64,000 bases of DNA, taken from positions 42,817,335 through 42,881,334 of the forward strand of contig CM071930.1 of the NCBI GenBank assembly GCA_016081115.2. The letters are read 5' to 3'. Below the pieces are notes generated by a model. The model was not told the origin of the DNA. It did not search any database and saw only the letters and a program-made list of their open reading frames with translations. Shown here piece by piece: positions 10,641-23,130 of the stretch. The translations under genes and the position numbers were made by a program. This DNA is from Rehmannia glutinosa (Eukaryota > Streptophyta > Magnoliopsida > Lamiales > Orobanchaceae). Position 1 is the first letter of the stretch, and each line of letters starts with the position of its first letter.

Positions 10641-13600
10641 CTCTGTGCTATGTCAAACTTCAAAAGTAATTTTGGAAAAAGGATCTTCAAGCAATGAAGT
10701 GTCTCAAAAATCCAAAATTCCAAATGGTGCACACACATTCACTCCAAAGCACAATTACAAGCAAACTGGCCTTGGTTATAAAGGAAAAGGAAAACAAAAT
10801 TGGGTGCGTTGAGAAGACAAAGAGAAGAAATTCAGCCAAGTTCCTCAAAGAAACTCCAAACAGAATTACTCAGAAAGAAGAAAAACAGAGCTACCAAAAA
10901 CCCCAAAAGTTCTATAAAAGAAACACATATAATGGGAATGGTAGAAAATATCCAAGCCAAGCTGATTGGAACGATGTGAACTATCAGCATAGACTTATGG
11001 AATATTAGCCCAAATGGCAAAGGCCTAGAACTCAGCAAAGGCCATTCCAAAATTATAAGAGCTTTCATCAGCACACATATGCACCTAGGCACTCGGAGAC
11101 ACCACAATTACCCAAAGAAGGCAATTGCTAAAACACATATACAGCATACGAGACAAAAGAGACAAACCGTGTATGAACCTAGAATCCCCAAGCAATTTGC
11201 CAAAATTAATTATGATTATGGCACTCGATAGATGGCAACCTCTTAGAGCCGATCATTTGGCTATAGGCTGGTTGGATCATCTTACAATACTAACCCCTCA
11301 TGACCCGCATACAAGTATGGGTACCTAAAACTTAATTTCCTTGATTGCGGGTTCAAGGAATAGCCGAGTGCCAAGGAACCTGGTACATGGATAGTGGTCG
11401 TTTCCGACATATATGACAGAAATAAGAAAAATCATGTCAAAATTCAAGGAAGTTAAAGGAGCAAAAGTCATTTTGGAGGAAATGAAGCTCCGGAGAAATA
11501 AGAGGCATTGGATCCATCAAGAAGAATGAATTAGAAATCACGGATGTTGCGTATGTTGAAGGACTCAACTTCAACTTGCTAAGCATCACCAACTCTCGTG
11601 ACAAGGGTTATAATGTTGGATTTAACATGGGTATATGCCAAATCAAGGATATTTAATCAAATGAAGTTGTGTTGCAAGGATGCGAGACAAAAAGAACATG
11701 TATGTAGTAGATTGGTCAACCGCTACACCCAAAGACTGTCTATTAGCAAAAAGCACAAATGAATCAAGTTCGCTTTGTGGCACAAAAAGCCGAGTCACCC
11801 GAATTTCAAAACACTTAACAAGCTTGCCGTAAGTAATCTTGTGGAAGGTCTTCCGCACTCGATTATACAAGAAGGAGAGTATATGTGACGCATGCGAGAA
11901 GGGAAAACAAATCAAATCATCATTCAAAGAAAAGACATGCCCATATTCAACAAGGATATTGCACCTGCTACATATGGATCTATTTGGTCCATTGAACCAG
12001 CTAGCATAAGTGGGAAGAAATATACCTTGGTGGTAGTAGATGACTACTCAAGATATACATGGACAATATTCATGTGTAAGAAGAAAGAAACTCTCGAAAC
12101 TACCACAAATGATGAAGAGGATTCAAAATGAGAAGAGCCAAACCATTATCAAAATAAGATCGAGACAGAGAAATTGAGTTTGTCAATGGTATAATAACTA
12201 AATATTGTATTGAAAATGGCATTGGTCATGAATTATCTCATAGCAAAGGACTCCAAGCAATGAATGGAGTTGCGAAAGAAGAAATAGAACACTCAAAAAA
12301 GCAAAGAAGGACCATGTTAGTCAAGCAGGGTTACCAAAAAGATTTTGGGCTGAAGCAATCAACACAAATTTTGCTACACTCAAAACAGATGTATGATAAA
12401 CAGACGGTGACAAAAAGACTACCTATGAGATTTGGACAGGGGAGAAAACCAAATGTTGCATATTTTAGAATATTTGGATGTAAATGCTTCATCCATAACA
12501 ATGGCAAAGACAATCTAAAGACTTTCGATGCTAAAGGCGATGAAGGTATCTTCTTCGGATACTCAAATGAAAGCAAAGCCTACTGAGTACTCAACAAAAG
12601 GACTATGGTTGCGGAGGAATCCATTCATGTGGTATTCGATGAGCCAAATGTAAATGGAGAAGACATTGAAGAGTCACCGATAAGTCAATCATCCAACCAT
12701 ACGAAAAAAGTCCCTATCTTTGAAGTCAAGTCGGAATTATAAATTCGAGATGAAGATGAGATAGCCGAGTCTCATAAAATCTTTGGAAAATTTGCGGCTA
12801 AGTGATTGCGAGAGAGCTGATCAAAGCAACACAAACAAGCTAGACGATCAATCCACTAACTTACTTCAACCTTTGATGTAAGATGGCTGAAAGACCATCC
12901 ACCAGAACTTGTCATTGGAGATATAAGAGAAGGTGTCAAAACAAGATCCAGAACTCAACAAGAAGCTATGTTCACATGCTTTATCTCACAAATAGAGCCT
13001 AAAGATGTGTTACAAGCATTGGAAGACACACATTGGATTCAAGCTATGCAAGAAGAGCTGAACCAGTTTGAAAGAAATAAAGTATGGGAATTAGTTCAAA
13101 GACCCACCCATCAAAATGTTATTGGTACTAAATGGGTGTTCAGAAACAAGATGAACGAGGAAGGTTCTGTGGTAAGAAACAAAGCAAGACTAGTAGCCAA
13201 AGGATATTGCCAAGAAGTATATGTTGAACAACCTCCAGGATTTGAGCAGAAGACTCTTGGAGATAAGGTATACAAACTCAAGAAAGCTTTGTATGGATTG
13301 AAACAGGCACCCAGAGCATGGTATGATACTTTGTCACAATTCCTAACTAGAATGGATTCACAAAAGGAAAAGTAGATAGAACACTTTTTAGAATTCAAGA
13401 CAAGAAGAGCATACTGCTTGTTCAAATATATGTGGATGACATCATTTTTGGATCCACAAACAAAGAGCTATGTGAAAAATTTTCAAACCTCATGCAAAGC
13501 AAATTTGAAATGAGCATGATGGGAGAGCCGACATTCTTCCTTGGACTCCAAGTAAAACAAATGAGGATGGAACCTTCATAAGTCAAACAAAATACACCGA

Positions 13601-14365
13601 GAGATTTAATAAAGAAATTTGGTATGGAGGAGAAGTCTTCGTGAAAATACCAATGAATACATCGATCAAAATGGACATGGATGCAGATGGAAAGCCTTTA
13701 GATCAAACAAGATACGAGCACTTATTGGATCATTGCTTTATCTCACAAAGAATAGCGAGCCGGACATCACCTTTGTTGTAGGTGTATGTGCGAGATTTCA
13801 ATCTGCTCCAAAAGAGAGCCATATGATCACTAAGAAGAGATTTTGAGATATTTGAAAGGAAGCCAAGAAGTTGGCTTATGGTATCCAAAGGAAGGTGGAT
13901 TCAAGCTAATTGGCTATTCGACTCGACTATCTTTGGATGCGAGTTGACAGAAAAGCACTTCAGCACATGTCAAATGCTTGGAAATAGGCTAATTTCTGGT
14001 TTACTAAAAAAAACAAAATTCAATAGCCACCTCTACAAATTGAAGGCGAAATACATAGTCTGCGGGCATCTGTTGTGCCCAAATCCTATGGATGAGGCAA
14101 AGAATGAGAGACTATGAAGTTGAAGAAAAGGAAATTCCAATCATGTGTGATAACACAAGTGCAATTGCAATCACTCAGAATCCTGTGTTGCACTCAAGAA
14201 CAAAGCATATCGATGTCAGATATCACTTCATAAGAGATCATGTTGAAAAGAAGGACATCATCTTGGAATATATCTCAACGATAAGCGCTTGGTGACATAT
14301 TCACAAAACCATTATGTGAGTCAAGATTTGAAGAACTCAAGCATGAGTTAGGGTTAATTGAGTGA
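10641..14365 (+). pseudogene. B2 pol (protease, integrase, RT, RNase H)
   Basis: Domain order is copia type. The protease keeps DSG at 11390-11398. The integrase zinc region (WHKK...CDAC) spans about 11770-11900 and the integrase core about 11965-12590, ending in the GRKPN and FGCK motifs. The RT begins near 12968. An internal deletion joins GYCQE directly to VYVEQPPGF near 13215, removing about 45 residues that carry the first catalytic aspartate. YVDD is at 13429-13440. RNase H includes TKHIDVRYHF at about 14190-14230, and the frame ends with TGA at 14363-14365. Multiple frameshifts and stops make it non-functional as written. Confidence 0.85.
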
Positions 14366-14928
14366 CTGACACTCGGAAGACTCAAAGAAAAGAAATGAAA
14401 CACAAAAGGAGAAAAAGGACTGAATTCTCAAAATAAGCTAATTCAATCAGCCATGTCGGAAAGACAACTATACTGAATTAGCTGATAGCTGAGTCACTAA
14501 GAGAACTGTGACCAGAAGAGTTAAATTAGCTAAGGGATAAGTTGAGTCATTTATGAGCAAAGTGACAAAAACGCATCGTTTTTACTAAGCGGGAATGTTT
14601 TTAAGAATGACGTCGAATAATAATGATGATGTGTACAGTACGGGCAAAAAGCGCATACCAACCTTATGATTGGATATAAATGCTGCCGCATTAAATTTAA
14701 GACATTAAATGCTAATCGGCGTGCAAAATCTAAGCCGTTGATTTCGATCACATTTCAAAAACCACCCGCACGTCCTTTCAGAAACCATACTTAAACCATT
14801 TTCGTCTGTTTTCTCTCACATATTACCAAAACAGTTCATTTCTATCTCAGAAGCAAAGGCAAAACTCTCTCAAAACCCTATCTATATTCAAATCAACTTC
14901 GAAGTTTCTTTTCGTGAAATATTGAAAA
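14366..14928 (+). promoter_or_regulatory. Pol to extra-ORF spacer of B2; candidate internal promoter
   Basis: A non-coding spacer with TGACGTCG at 14608-14615, a TATAAATG-type box at about 14675-14682, and a pyrimidine-rich stretch (TTTTCTCTCAC, about 14808-14818) about 110 bp before the extra-ORF ATG. The same order is conserved at 32963-33486 in B3, where the bZIP-type motif is the full palindrome TGACGTCA. I infer a promoter for the extra ORF; no transcript evidence is available here. Confidence 0.45.
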
Positions 14929-17900
14929 ATGGCATCAACTTATAATATCGTCAAGCTAGGGAAGCAAATCCACACTGGGTCTACTGTGGATTTCGAAGGA
15001 ATGGTCAAACAGGGGTCCGATGACGCCCTCATAAAGAAAATCGCTGAAAAGCTCGAAACGTCCGGGCTGAAACCATTTCTGACGATGGAGTTCTCGATGT
15101 CCTATGTGGAAGAGGTCGCACAGTTCTACGTGAACGCTGAGATTCACGATGAGGGGATCAAATCCTCTGTTCACGAGAAGGAGTTCACTATCTCTGCCAA
15201 GGATCTGGCAGAACACTGCTCACTACCGGCGGAAGGAGCACCAGATATCAATGAAGCTGACGTAGACTTGGTTGCAGCTTGGAAGGAAGTAGCCAAGACC
15301 GACTATGCTGAAAAGATAGTCTACACAACCAAGAAGGGGCCGTCAAGGAGGACTACCACAAATCGTTGGATATAGTTGCCAAATGCATAGACATCAAATT
15401 TGGCGGCTTTGACCAACTGTCTAAAGCAAAACCGATCGTAATGGCTGCGATCATTGAAGAAAAGCAAGTAAATCGGGCTGAGTTTGTTTGTCAAATGAGA
15501 CTCTGCGAGAATGTAATGTAGGGAACAAATCCTTCAAGGAAGATGGTGCATTTGGAGGATCCCGGGATATGGCCTGTGATTGGCCGGTGATGGAGGTGAA
15601 AGGAGTCCCTCTCTTCGACATGGAAAGGCGTTCCATGTAAACAAGAGGATGTTCGATCAAACCTCTCTCGGCGCACGAAGAGAGCCCACGCCAAGAGAGG
15701 CGATACAAGTGAGGGGGAATCACCACCCACTGAAGATACAATCGCTTTCTCTCCACCAAAGAAGAAAGCTCGCCCAATCGCTTAAGAGAATCGCTGCCCC
15801 TGCAGCTAAGAAAAACAAATCTGCTCCCCCCCTGCAAACAGTCGCCGCCCCCGCAACCGTGTCTCCCGCCTTGAAGAAGGCCGAGAAGGAACCCCAAATA
15901 CCTTCTCCTATCGTCAAAAAGAGGAGAACTGATAAGCCAAGACAGCTGCTCCTCGAAGAAAACACCAAAGACTGCCCCCCGCCCAAGACTCGAAAACACT
16001 CTCTCCGAACCGAAATCCCTCTGGTACGAACTAAGAGACGAAGAAGAATCATCAAGCAATCCGAACTTGAAAAACCGGCCGAGTCGGCCACTCACCAAAA
16101 CAGATATCGGAGACTCTGGAGAAGTAGAGTCTCCGGATATTATTGATGAAACAATGCTAAGTCTCAAGAAAGCGATCAAGAGAGGCAAACTAAAGACCCA
16201 ATCGTAGTTCGAACAATGAGACACAAGAAGAAGTCCGAAAGAGATGATGATGATGTGATGATCATATCCCCACTTTATCCAAACATCCAAAATCGTCATG
16301 CGAGAGTGGAGAAAGTGGAAATTGAGTCGATCCAGGAACAGTTCCAAGGGCCTGAGTTTATCGAAGAAGAAGAGGAACGATGAAATTCCTTGGAGTGACC
16401 ACTGTGGTCCAAGCATTGGATGAAGAAAAACTCGCACGAGATATCTTGCGGATCTTCAAAGACAAGGAGAAGGAGAGACAGGCGAGAGGAAGTTGAGGCG
16501 CGTGAGAAGGCCAAAGATCCGCCCTATCACCGCACCACGAACACACACATCATCTCCTTGACGTCTTATCGAGATAGTGATGAGGATCGGACCTGCTGCT
16601 GCTTGCCCGCCACGAAAAGTTGCAAATGCAGCAAGCAATGTACGAATCCGAATTCTTCATGAGCAAAGAATGATGGAGGGACCAGGAGAGTCCTCCAAAA
16701 CACAAGTGAGTTGGACCCAATGGGAGTGGTGCAAAGATATTGCCACATTGTTGCTGCCACCACTTCCCACTCACTCGGAAGAAGGAAATAAGGAACTCGC
16801 GCGATGAAACCAAGTGGGGACCCCAAATCGAGCCAACCCCTAATGAAGGTGTCTTACCACCGCCCCAACAACAACACTCAGAAAATAGCCGGGAGTTTGG
16901 AGACGAGTGACCCCATTCCAAGTCACTCACCGGTGCGCCACCGAGGGGAAAACTCCCTCCACTGCGCAAGGTCGGAGGATGCTGCAGATGACTCCACAAC
17001 GAATCTAGGAGGTGAAGTGGAGAAAGTACAAACACAAAATACACAACAAGTTGCCATCAACGAAGCTCGGGCGATTGAGACTGTCTCGGTGAGGTGCCAA
17101 CCGCTCTGAAGGCTAATGACGCTGGCCGATGCGATCAAGGCACATGAAGGAATGTACCCACGGGAGTTAACACTGGCGATGAAAGTGCAATCCATGGGGT
17201 TGAGACTCCAATGGATGCCAACACGAAAGACCCTAAGACAACGACACGAAAGGGAGGTCCAGCCTCGCCGCAGCTTGAGACTGCAGAGGTAATGAAGGCC
17301 AACGGGAGGTTGAGACTTCCTGGGTAAAGAAGTCAAGTAGAGAACATCCCTCCCGCTATCATTGATCCATCGAAAAAGGAGATAAGTGCACTTCATGATT
17401 CCCAGGATAATCCTGATGTAGCTTTTCCGGGATCGGGAAGGCGGCGAAGAAGTTTAGTCATCCTCCGTGATGATCCAAAAGACTCACCGAGGAGGATGTT
17501 CCAAGCACGAGCAAGTCGATCTCAAGACTACTCAAAACTTTCAATTTTGATAATGAGCCACCAATGGAAATCTCATCATCGTCCGATGACGCTCGATAAG
17601 GCCGAGGACCGTTCACTCAATTGGAGAAACCAACAGACCGATGAAGTGTTGAGACAACCGAGGCCGAGCAAGTTGGGTCCACCTCACAAAAGACCCCGTT
17701 GAAACAGTCCATCTGCGCAGCTCCCCAAGTTGCAAAGCAGTTCGACGCCACAAGGAACTTCACGCGCCCCTCTCATCATTGAACAAATCCCGATTGGCTG
17801 TGATGATTCCTTTGTAGAATCATTTCCTTTCTCTCTGGAGGTACCCGACCTCCCCAAGAGTCGAAAAAGAGATCTCGCGCGCTTCTACGGACTGATCCTG

Positions 17901-19442
17901 TCATTCCATTAGATACCATCGTTCGGTGACTATGATTTTGACGCCGCTTGGCCATCACAATAGAGGAAACAATCGAAGTTCGGGAGGTGTTCAAAGCATT
18001 ATTTGCGAGAAATTGAACGGATGGAGAGGCACCAGGCCTCGATGGACATGAGATCGGATAACAGAGATGCCAACCTTACTCGCGACTTGAGAGGCATAAT
18101 AGTCGAATCCGGGAGTGGTGGCAACAACAAAGAAAAAACAATGCGCGTGGAACAAGCTAGATATTTGAACATTGTTCAACAAGTCATTGATGCGGAGAGT
18201 GCGAGAACGCTGATGCTAAGACGAAATTGAGAGAACACATTGAGCATATGCATGAAGCTCACACGACTGAGATAAAGCTGCTGCGTGAGCAAAATAAGAG
18301 TGATCTCCTGCGTCTGGAAGCAAACATGGATAGCAAATTCAGCCTTCTCATGGCTGAGATGAAGCTAATTTCAACAGAGTCCAACGCTACTCGTTCGAAT
18401 TTCGTGCGGCAAAGATACACCACAAAAACTCGAAGCAAAACTTCGGCTATCGCAGCTCGACTTCCCGCTTGCCAAGATATGTTTCAGGGTTCCTCTCTCC
18501 TTTGATGATGCCAAAAAGGGGAAGAGGAATACCTAAAATCGAAGAGTTCGATGTTGAGAAGGAAGGAACAATTGCAAAGGGAAAGACAATCGAGGAAATG
18601 TCAAAACAAAAGAAAGGAAAGTCTTTGAGGGGGAAGGATCGAAAGATGTTGAATTGCACAAACCCCCAACAAGGTCTTGTCACAAATGATATTATCGTGA
18701 AAACTCCCAAAGTGACTCGCCACCCAACACTCTGCTGTATCTATGGTCAAAAGAGAAAACATTGAAGCGAGGGATGGAGGAAGTGGAAGGAAGGTTGAAT
18801 GCCCGAGTTATGGACATCTTGAAACAACATGGAGGCATTCCAAAGAGACAAAGACACTTATGCCATCTCGGATGTCGGGGACCGAGCCAAGATCGAGTTG
18901 ATGAATTTAAAACGCTCGCATCCAAGGATACTTCGCAAACTTGTCTATGTCTCAAGCACTGGACTTGTATCTTGGGAAAAAGGGTCTCACGTTATGTGAA
19001 GAAGGCGACAGCAAGCGACTACACGATCCACTGCTGGTCACTCCGCCGATCACTCACCGGAAAGAAGAAGACCCCGTCAATACACGCCCGAGGTAGAGGA
19101 AGAAGCGTGGTGGAGGAAGAGGTTTCAGACCTGGCCTCCGCCCAAAAACATTGAGTTCATAGATCCGGGCAAGAAAGGAGGGATCTCTTTGGGCTGGTCT
19201 TGACCAAGTAGCCAATCTGCAAGTGGCTAAAAACAATGCTTTGAGTATGTGAAAAAATCGAAGAAGAAAATAAAAGACAAACTCAGCTATGGGAGGAGAG
19301 ACAAGAGAGATTAAGAAGAGATGAAGCTGCCCGGAAGGCATATGAAAAGAAGAAAAAGGCAGCTGTAGATGAGAAAAAGAAAAGAAGACCAGAAGATGAC
19401 AGAACTAAAGAAGATGAAAGAAGGAGGCAGCGAAGGAGATGA
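14929..19442 (+). pseudogene. B2 extra ORF downstream of pol
   Basis: The N-terminal 148 codons are open from ATG 14929 and align with B3 from 32962. The region with VEEVAQFYVNAE resembles the N-terminal domain of plant retrotransposon-associated proteins of the 'putative plant transposon protein' type; this is a resemblance, not a database hit. After a frameshift near 15370 come a lysine/proline/alanine-rich linker (about 15720-16100), acidic stretches, a coiled coil (about 18000-18400), an RG/FIDP segment (about 19085-19170) and a charged R/E/K tail ending RRR-stop at 19440-19442. Sirevirus elements carry an extra, sometimes envelope-like, ORF here; no membrane segment is evident to me. Function unknown. 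Confidence 0.7.
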
Positions 19443-19704
19443 AGTGTTGTTGTCCACCCCTTCATGTATTTTACTATGTAAATACATACTATGTAAGTCT
19501 TCTGTAATAAATCTGTAAATTCTCTATTTTTTTTTTGCGTAGACATAAATATTTGCTTTGATACACCTTGTAAACAGTTGTGTAAAAGAACAAGAATGTT
19601 ATGATCAATAAAAGAATTGATTCTACGCATACATTCTCTGTGAATGCACTATCTGTATATATCTTAGCTATTTACATTTTGAATGTTTTAAGTTTTGGCA
19701 TCAT

Positions 19705-19719
19705 CAAAAAGGGGGAAAT
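19705..19719 (+). other. Polypurine tract of B2
   Basis: CAAAAAGGGGGAAAT lies immediately before the 3' LTR. The same tract precedes the LTR at 28121-28134 (minus) and 40822-40836 (plus). Confidence 0.85.
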
Positions 19720-21283
19720 TGTTGGGAAATTTATAGTTTAGATTTTGATGAATGCCATGTAAAACTTAGAATAGGAAGTTCGCACCCCATTTTCGTTGTA
19801 AACTGCATTGTAATAAATAGGGCTGGTCAAGCTGAGTTAAGTCAGCTATGCCCAAACATGCAAGAAGACAACTGGAGACTAGTAGGAAGACTCACGCCGC
19901 GAGACAACCGAGTTTGGCAAAAGAAGAGAAGACGGAACTCGATCAAGATGCAAATGAGATGCAACAGAGTAAAGCATCGATCAAGTCAACTCAAGACATC
20001 AAGTCTCTAGTTGAAGAAGTGAAAGAGTCATTTAATGATTGAAAGATGACTCTAAGTCACCTGGGGAAAGCAAGGAAGTGCAGTCAAGTCGAGATAACTG
20101 AAAGATATCCGTTGCACAGAAATCAAGAGAATTACTTAAACAAGTAATATCTCCATGCTACCTTTCTCGGAGTGCTCAGACACAGAAGCGTGCAAGGGGA
20201 ATAAACCAATGGGAATCACTACACCGTGTCAGTGCTCTGAAAAGCTGAAGAATAATTCATACGAGGAAGTGGCAATTCCAAGGACTGCAACAAGACAAGC
20301 CAACGACCACAAGTGACTTTCAAAAATAAGCCTATCTCTTCAACGGGCAAATTTTTGAAAGATCACTATAAAAGGCTGAGGAATGACTCTGAGAAAAAAT
20401 AACCTGAACCAAAAACACTCAAGCTAACATCTGAATTGTAATCAAAATATTCTCAAATCATTCAAGATTAATCCTCAAGCCTACACTACGAAGAAAATCA
20501 ATCCAACACTCACCTGTGAAGGAAAGATAACTTCAATCAGTTGAAGAGGAAATTGTTGAAGAATCAAGGGGTCTACATTCCACGAAGGATTGTAGGAAGG
20601 TTCAAGGTCGAACCAGTCTCGAGATTTTGGAGGGCTTCGTGATCAAATCCTAAGAGCTTGAGCAAGTGAGCTGTAGTAGCAAGGCAGCTGCCCTGTGAAG
20701 AAGCTGAGTCGGGAGAAGCCAACCGAGTGACCAAGGCATCTCCGGATCGAGTCCCAAAGGATCAAGTCACCGTGTGATCAAGACTTGTATCCGGACTGCT
20801 ACCACTATATATACTGATCAATACTTAGTTGATTCCTCCAGGAGTTGGAGAAGAGAGGAGTAGAAGAATTACCCCATCTTCGAACCTCTATAAAAACTTA
20901 TCGTGTCATTTACATTTCAACACTTTAATTCCTGCATCTTATTTGTTTAACTCTGCTGACATATTTGCTATCCAACTGATAATCTCTAAGTACTAAAACC
21001 AAGTATTAAATCATAACTAAACCAAACTTAAGGGTGTTAAGTCTTCCACTGAAAACAAACCACAGTTGAGCTAATTCAGGCTTAACAACTGAGTTATTCT
21101 ATCAACAACTCAGTCGAGTCTGTTGAGTGACTAACTCTACTGATTAACTAAATTGGCTGTCCACCAAGGACACAACTGTGTAGTATCAACTCTGAACTTT
21201 TAAAAGGACTAAATCGAAAATTTGGTAAGGTTTATTCAACCCCCCCTTCTAAACCTTACACTCACACCCCTTTGGGACCTACA
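19720..21283 (+). mobile_element. 3' LTR of B2
   Basis: A 1564-bp LTR from TGTTGGG to GGGACCTACA, with TATA at 20366-20375. The first 160 or so bases differ from the 5' LTR at only two positions, while other parts differ in clusters at CTG/CAG sites. Confidence 0.9.
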
Positions 21284-21362
21284 AAAAGGACTAAATCGAA
21301 AATTTGGTAAGGTTTATTCAACCCCCCTTCTAAACCTTACTACTCACCCATTGGGACCTACA
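21284..21362 (+). mobile_element. 5' LTR of B1, right end
   Basis: This is the remaining 79 bp of the B1 LTR after the B2 insertion, from AAAAGGACT to GGGACCTACA. It produces an apparent local repeat with the end of the B2 LTR, explained by nesting and not by tandem duplication. Confidence 0.88.
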
Positions 21363-21377
21363 ACTGGTATAAGATCC
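21363..21377 (+). other. Degraded primer-binding site of B1
   Basis: TGGTATAAGATCC at 21365-21377 follows the LTR end. The intact second copy at 53477-53489 reads TGGTATCAGAGCC. Confidence 0.7.
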
Positions 21378-21488
21378 AGAATGGTTCATTGAGCCTTCCG
21401 CACTGGTTACTGAATTACATCTCAGCCTTTTCAAAAGAAACAACACTTGAATTTTCAAATATTTTATTTCAAAAGCAAAGTTATTATC

Positions 21489-23130
21489 ATGGAAACAAAG
21501 CTAACTTGCATTCCTATGTTTACTACGGAAGAGATTGATGACTGGAAAATTCGTATGCAGGCTCATCTATCAGCTCTGCAAGATGAGATGTGGCTGGTGA
21601 TTGAGGAGGGGCCACTGCAAATCCTAAAGGTCAACAGTGCTGTAAAAAGAGCACCTCCTGCTGAAGGAGAGGATACTGCAGTAGAGCCTAGACCTGCTAT
21701 GGTTGAGAAGCCTCGTTGTAAATGGACCAACGAAGATAGAAAGAGATATTATCTTGACAATGTTACCAAGGACATTCTTTATAAAACCTTGGACAAGGCC
21801 ATGTTTAATAAAGTTAAATCTTGCAAATCAGCCAAAGAAATTTGGGAAAAACTTACTTTAATTTGGGACGTATATGATCAAATCAAAGAACATAAATTAA
21901 CTGTTGCAGTCCACAAATTTTAAAATTTTAAAATAATTGCAGGTGAGAGTTTGTATCAGCTGGATGCCAGATTTACAGAGATCACCAATGAGCTTTCAGC
22001 TCTGGGAAAGGAGTACCCACAAAAGGAGATGTGTATAAAGAATCTAAGGTCTCTCCCAACAGAGTGGGAAATGAAGGTCGTGGCCCTGAGACATTTCATG
22101 GACCTCTCCAAAACATCAATCCATGAACTATTCTCAGACCTAAAGACATATAAGTTTGATCTGAGAAGAAAGGAGCAAGAAACAATAGTTGTGCCCAAGA
22201 CAACTGCACTTATGGCCAGTGAAAGGAAGAAAGCTGAGCCAAAGGAAACAATAGACCAGGAGGAATTTTCCCTAATGGTAAAAAGGTTCAACAAGTTCTT
22301 CAATAAGAACTACAAAAGGAACAAGGGTGAATCCTCAAGAAGACACTCAACACCCTCCAAAGCAAGGGAGGATAGGCCACCCAAGAGAGTTGAACATCGA
22401 AGAACTGAATGTCAGAGAGCTGATAATCAGAGGACTAATAGAACTGACTTGCAGAGAGCTGAAAACCTGTGTTGGAACTACAGACAACTAGGACATTTTG
22501 TTGTTGACTATCCTTATCCACCAATCAACAAGTACATAAATGAAGAGGATAGAAGAGTCTTCAGAGAAAGAAGATAAGAATAGAAGAAAGCTATGATGGC
22601 TGTTGAGACTGCTGAAACAGCCAAGTGCAAGGAACCTGCACACTGAGATAGTAATGAAGCAGACTACTCCAGTGATACAGAGGAATAGACTATGATCTGC
22701 CTCATGGCCAAAGAACAAGATCCAAAAGATCAAGAAGATGAGGTACACTCTAACTCATCCCATTCGGATTCTAGTGATAGTTATTGTGACACAAACACTT
22801 CATCACCCACAAATCTTTATGATTCAATTGGCAAAATGATGAAAGCTTTTGAGCACATCAAAACCTCACACTCATTATTAAATGAGGAAAACAACCAGCT
22901 TAAATGCCAAAACACACAACTGACTAAATAGCTGAGTAATCTAAGTCACATAGCTGATGAGGATACAAAGCTGAAGGATGAAATTGCCAAAATCCAAGCA
23001 GAATTAACTGCTGCAGAAAAGAGGGAAAAAGATCTTAAAAATATGATTGCTTCATTCACTAAGGCATCGAAATCAATGGATGAACTTATAGTGACTCAGA
23101 AAGAAAGTGGGGACAAGATAGGCATATGAT
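21489..23130 (+). pseudogene. B1 gag
   Basis: The ATG at 21489 opens a UBN2-type gag of which 145 codons are open until TAA at 21921-21923; the same frame then continues. The zinc knuckle at about 22470-22515 has two of its cysteines replaced by tyrosine (CWNY...GH...DY), so RNA binding by this motif would be lost. An asparagine/serine/aspartate-rich acidic stretch (about 22735-22800) precedes a coiled coil (22830-23110). It ends at the in-frame TGA 23128-23130, which B1' and B3 share. Other stops lie near 22575, 22645 and 22929. Confidence 0.85.

Larger units (their letters stand above)
7401..21283 (+). mobile_element. Element B2, complete Sirevirus-like copia, 13.9 kb
   Basis: Complete structure: 5' LTR 7401-9006, primer-binding site, gag-pol 9138-14365, extra ORF 14929-19442, polypurine tract, 3' LTR 19720-21283. 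Target duplications AAAAT (7396-7400) and AAAAG (21284-21288) differ by one base. It splits the LTR of B1, and the second copy has the empty site at 53394-53403. The long LTRs, zinc-knuckle gag and large extra ORF after RNase H resemble the Sirevirus (Maximus/SIRE) lineage; that assignment is inferred from architecture. Its frames are full of apparent frameshifts although much of the two LTRs is identical. Confidence 0.88.

Noticed and set aside
15451..16437. 328-residue open frame on the minus strand, one of the longest in the window
   Set aside because: It is antisense to the low-complexity K/P-rich part of the B2 extra ORF, is serine/leucine-rich without domains, and is not preserved in B3. 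A shadow frame.
21284..21362. Apparent local tandem duplication of the LTR end at 21205-21362
   Set aside because: Explained by B2 being nested in the B1 LTR: the first unit is the end of the B2 LTR, the second the end of the B1 LTR.
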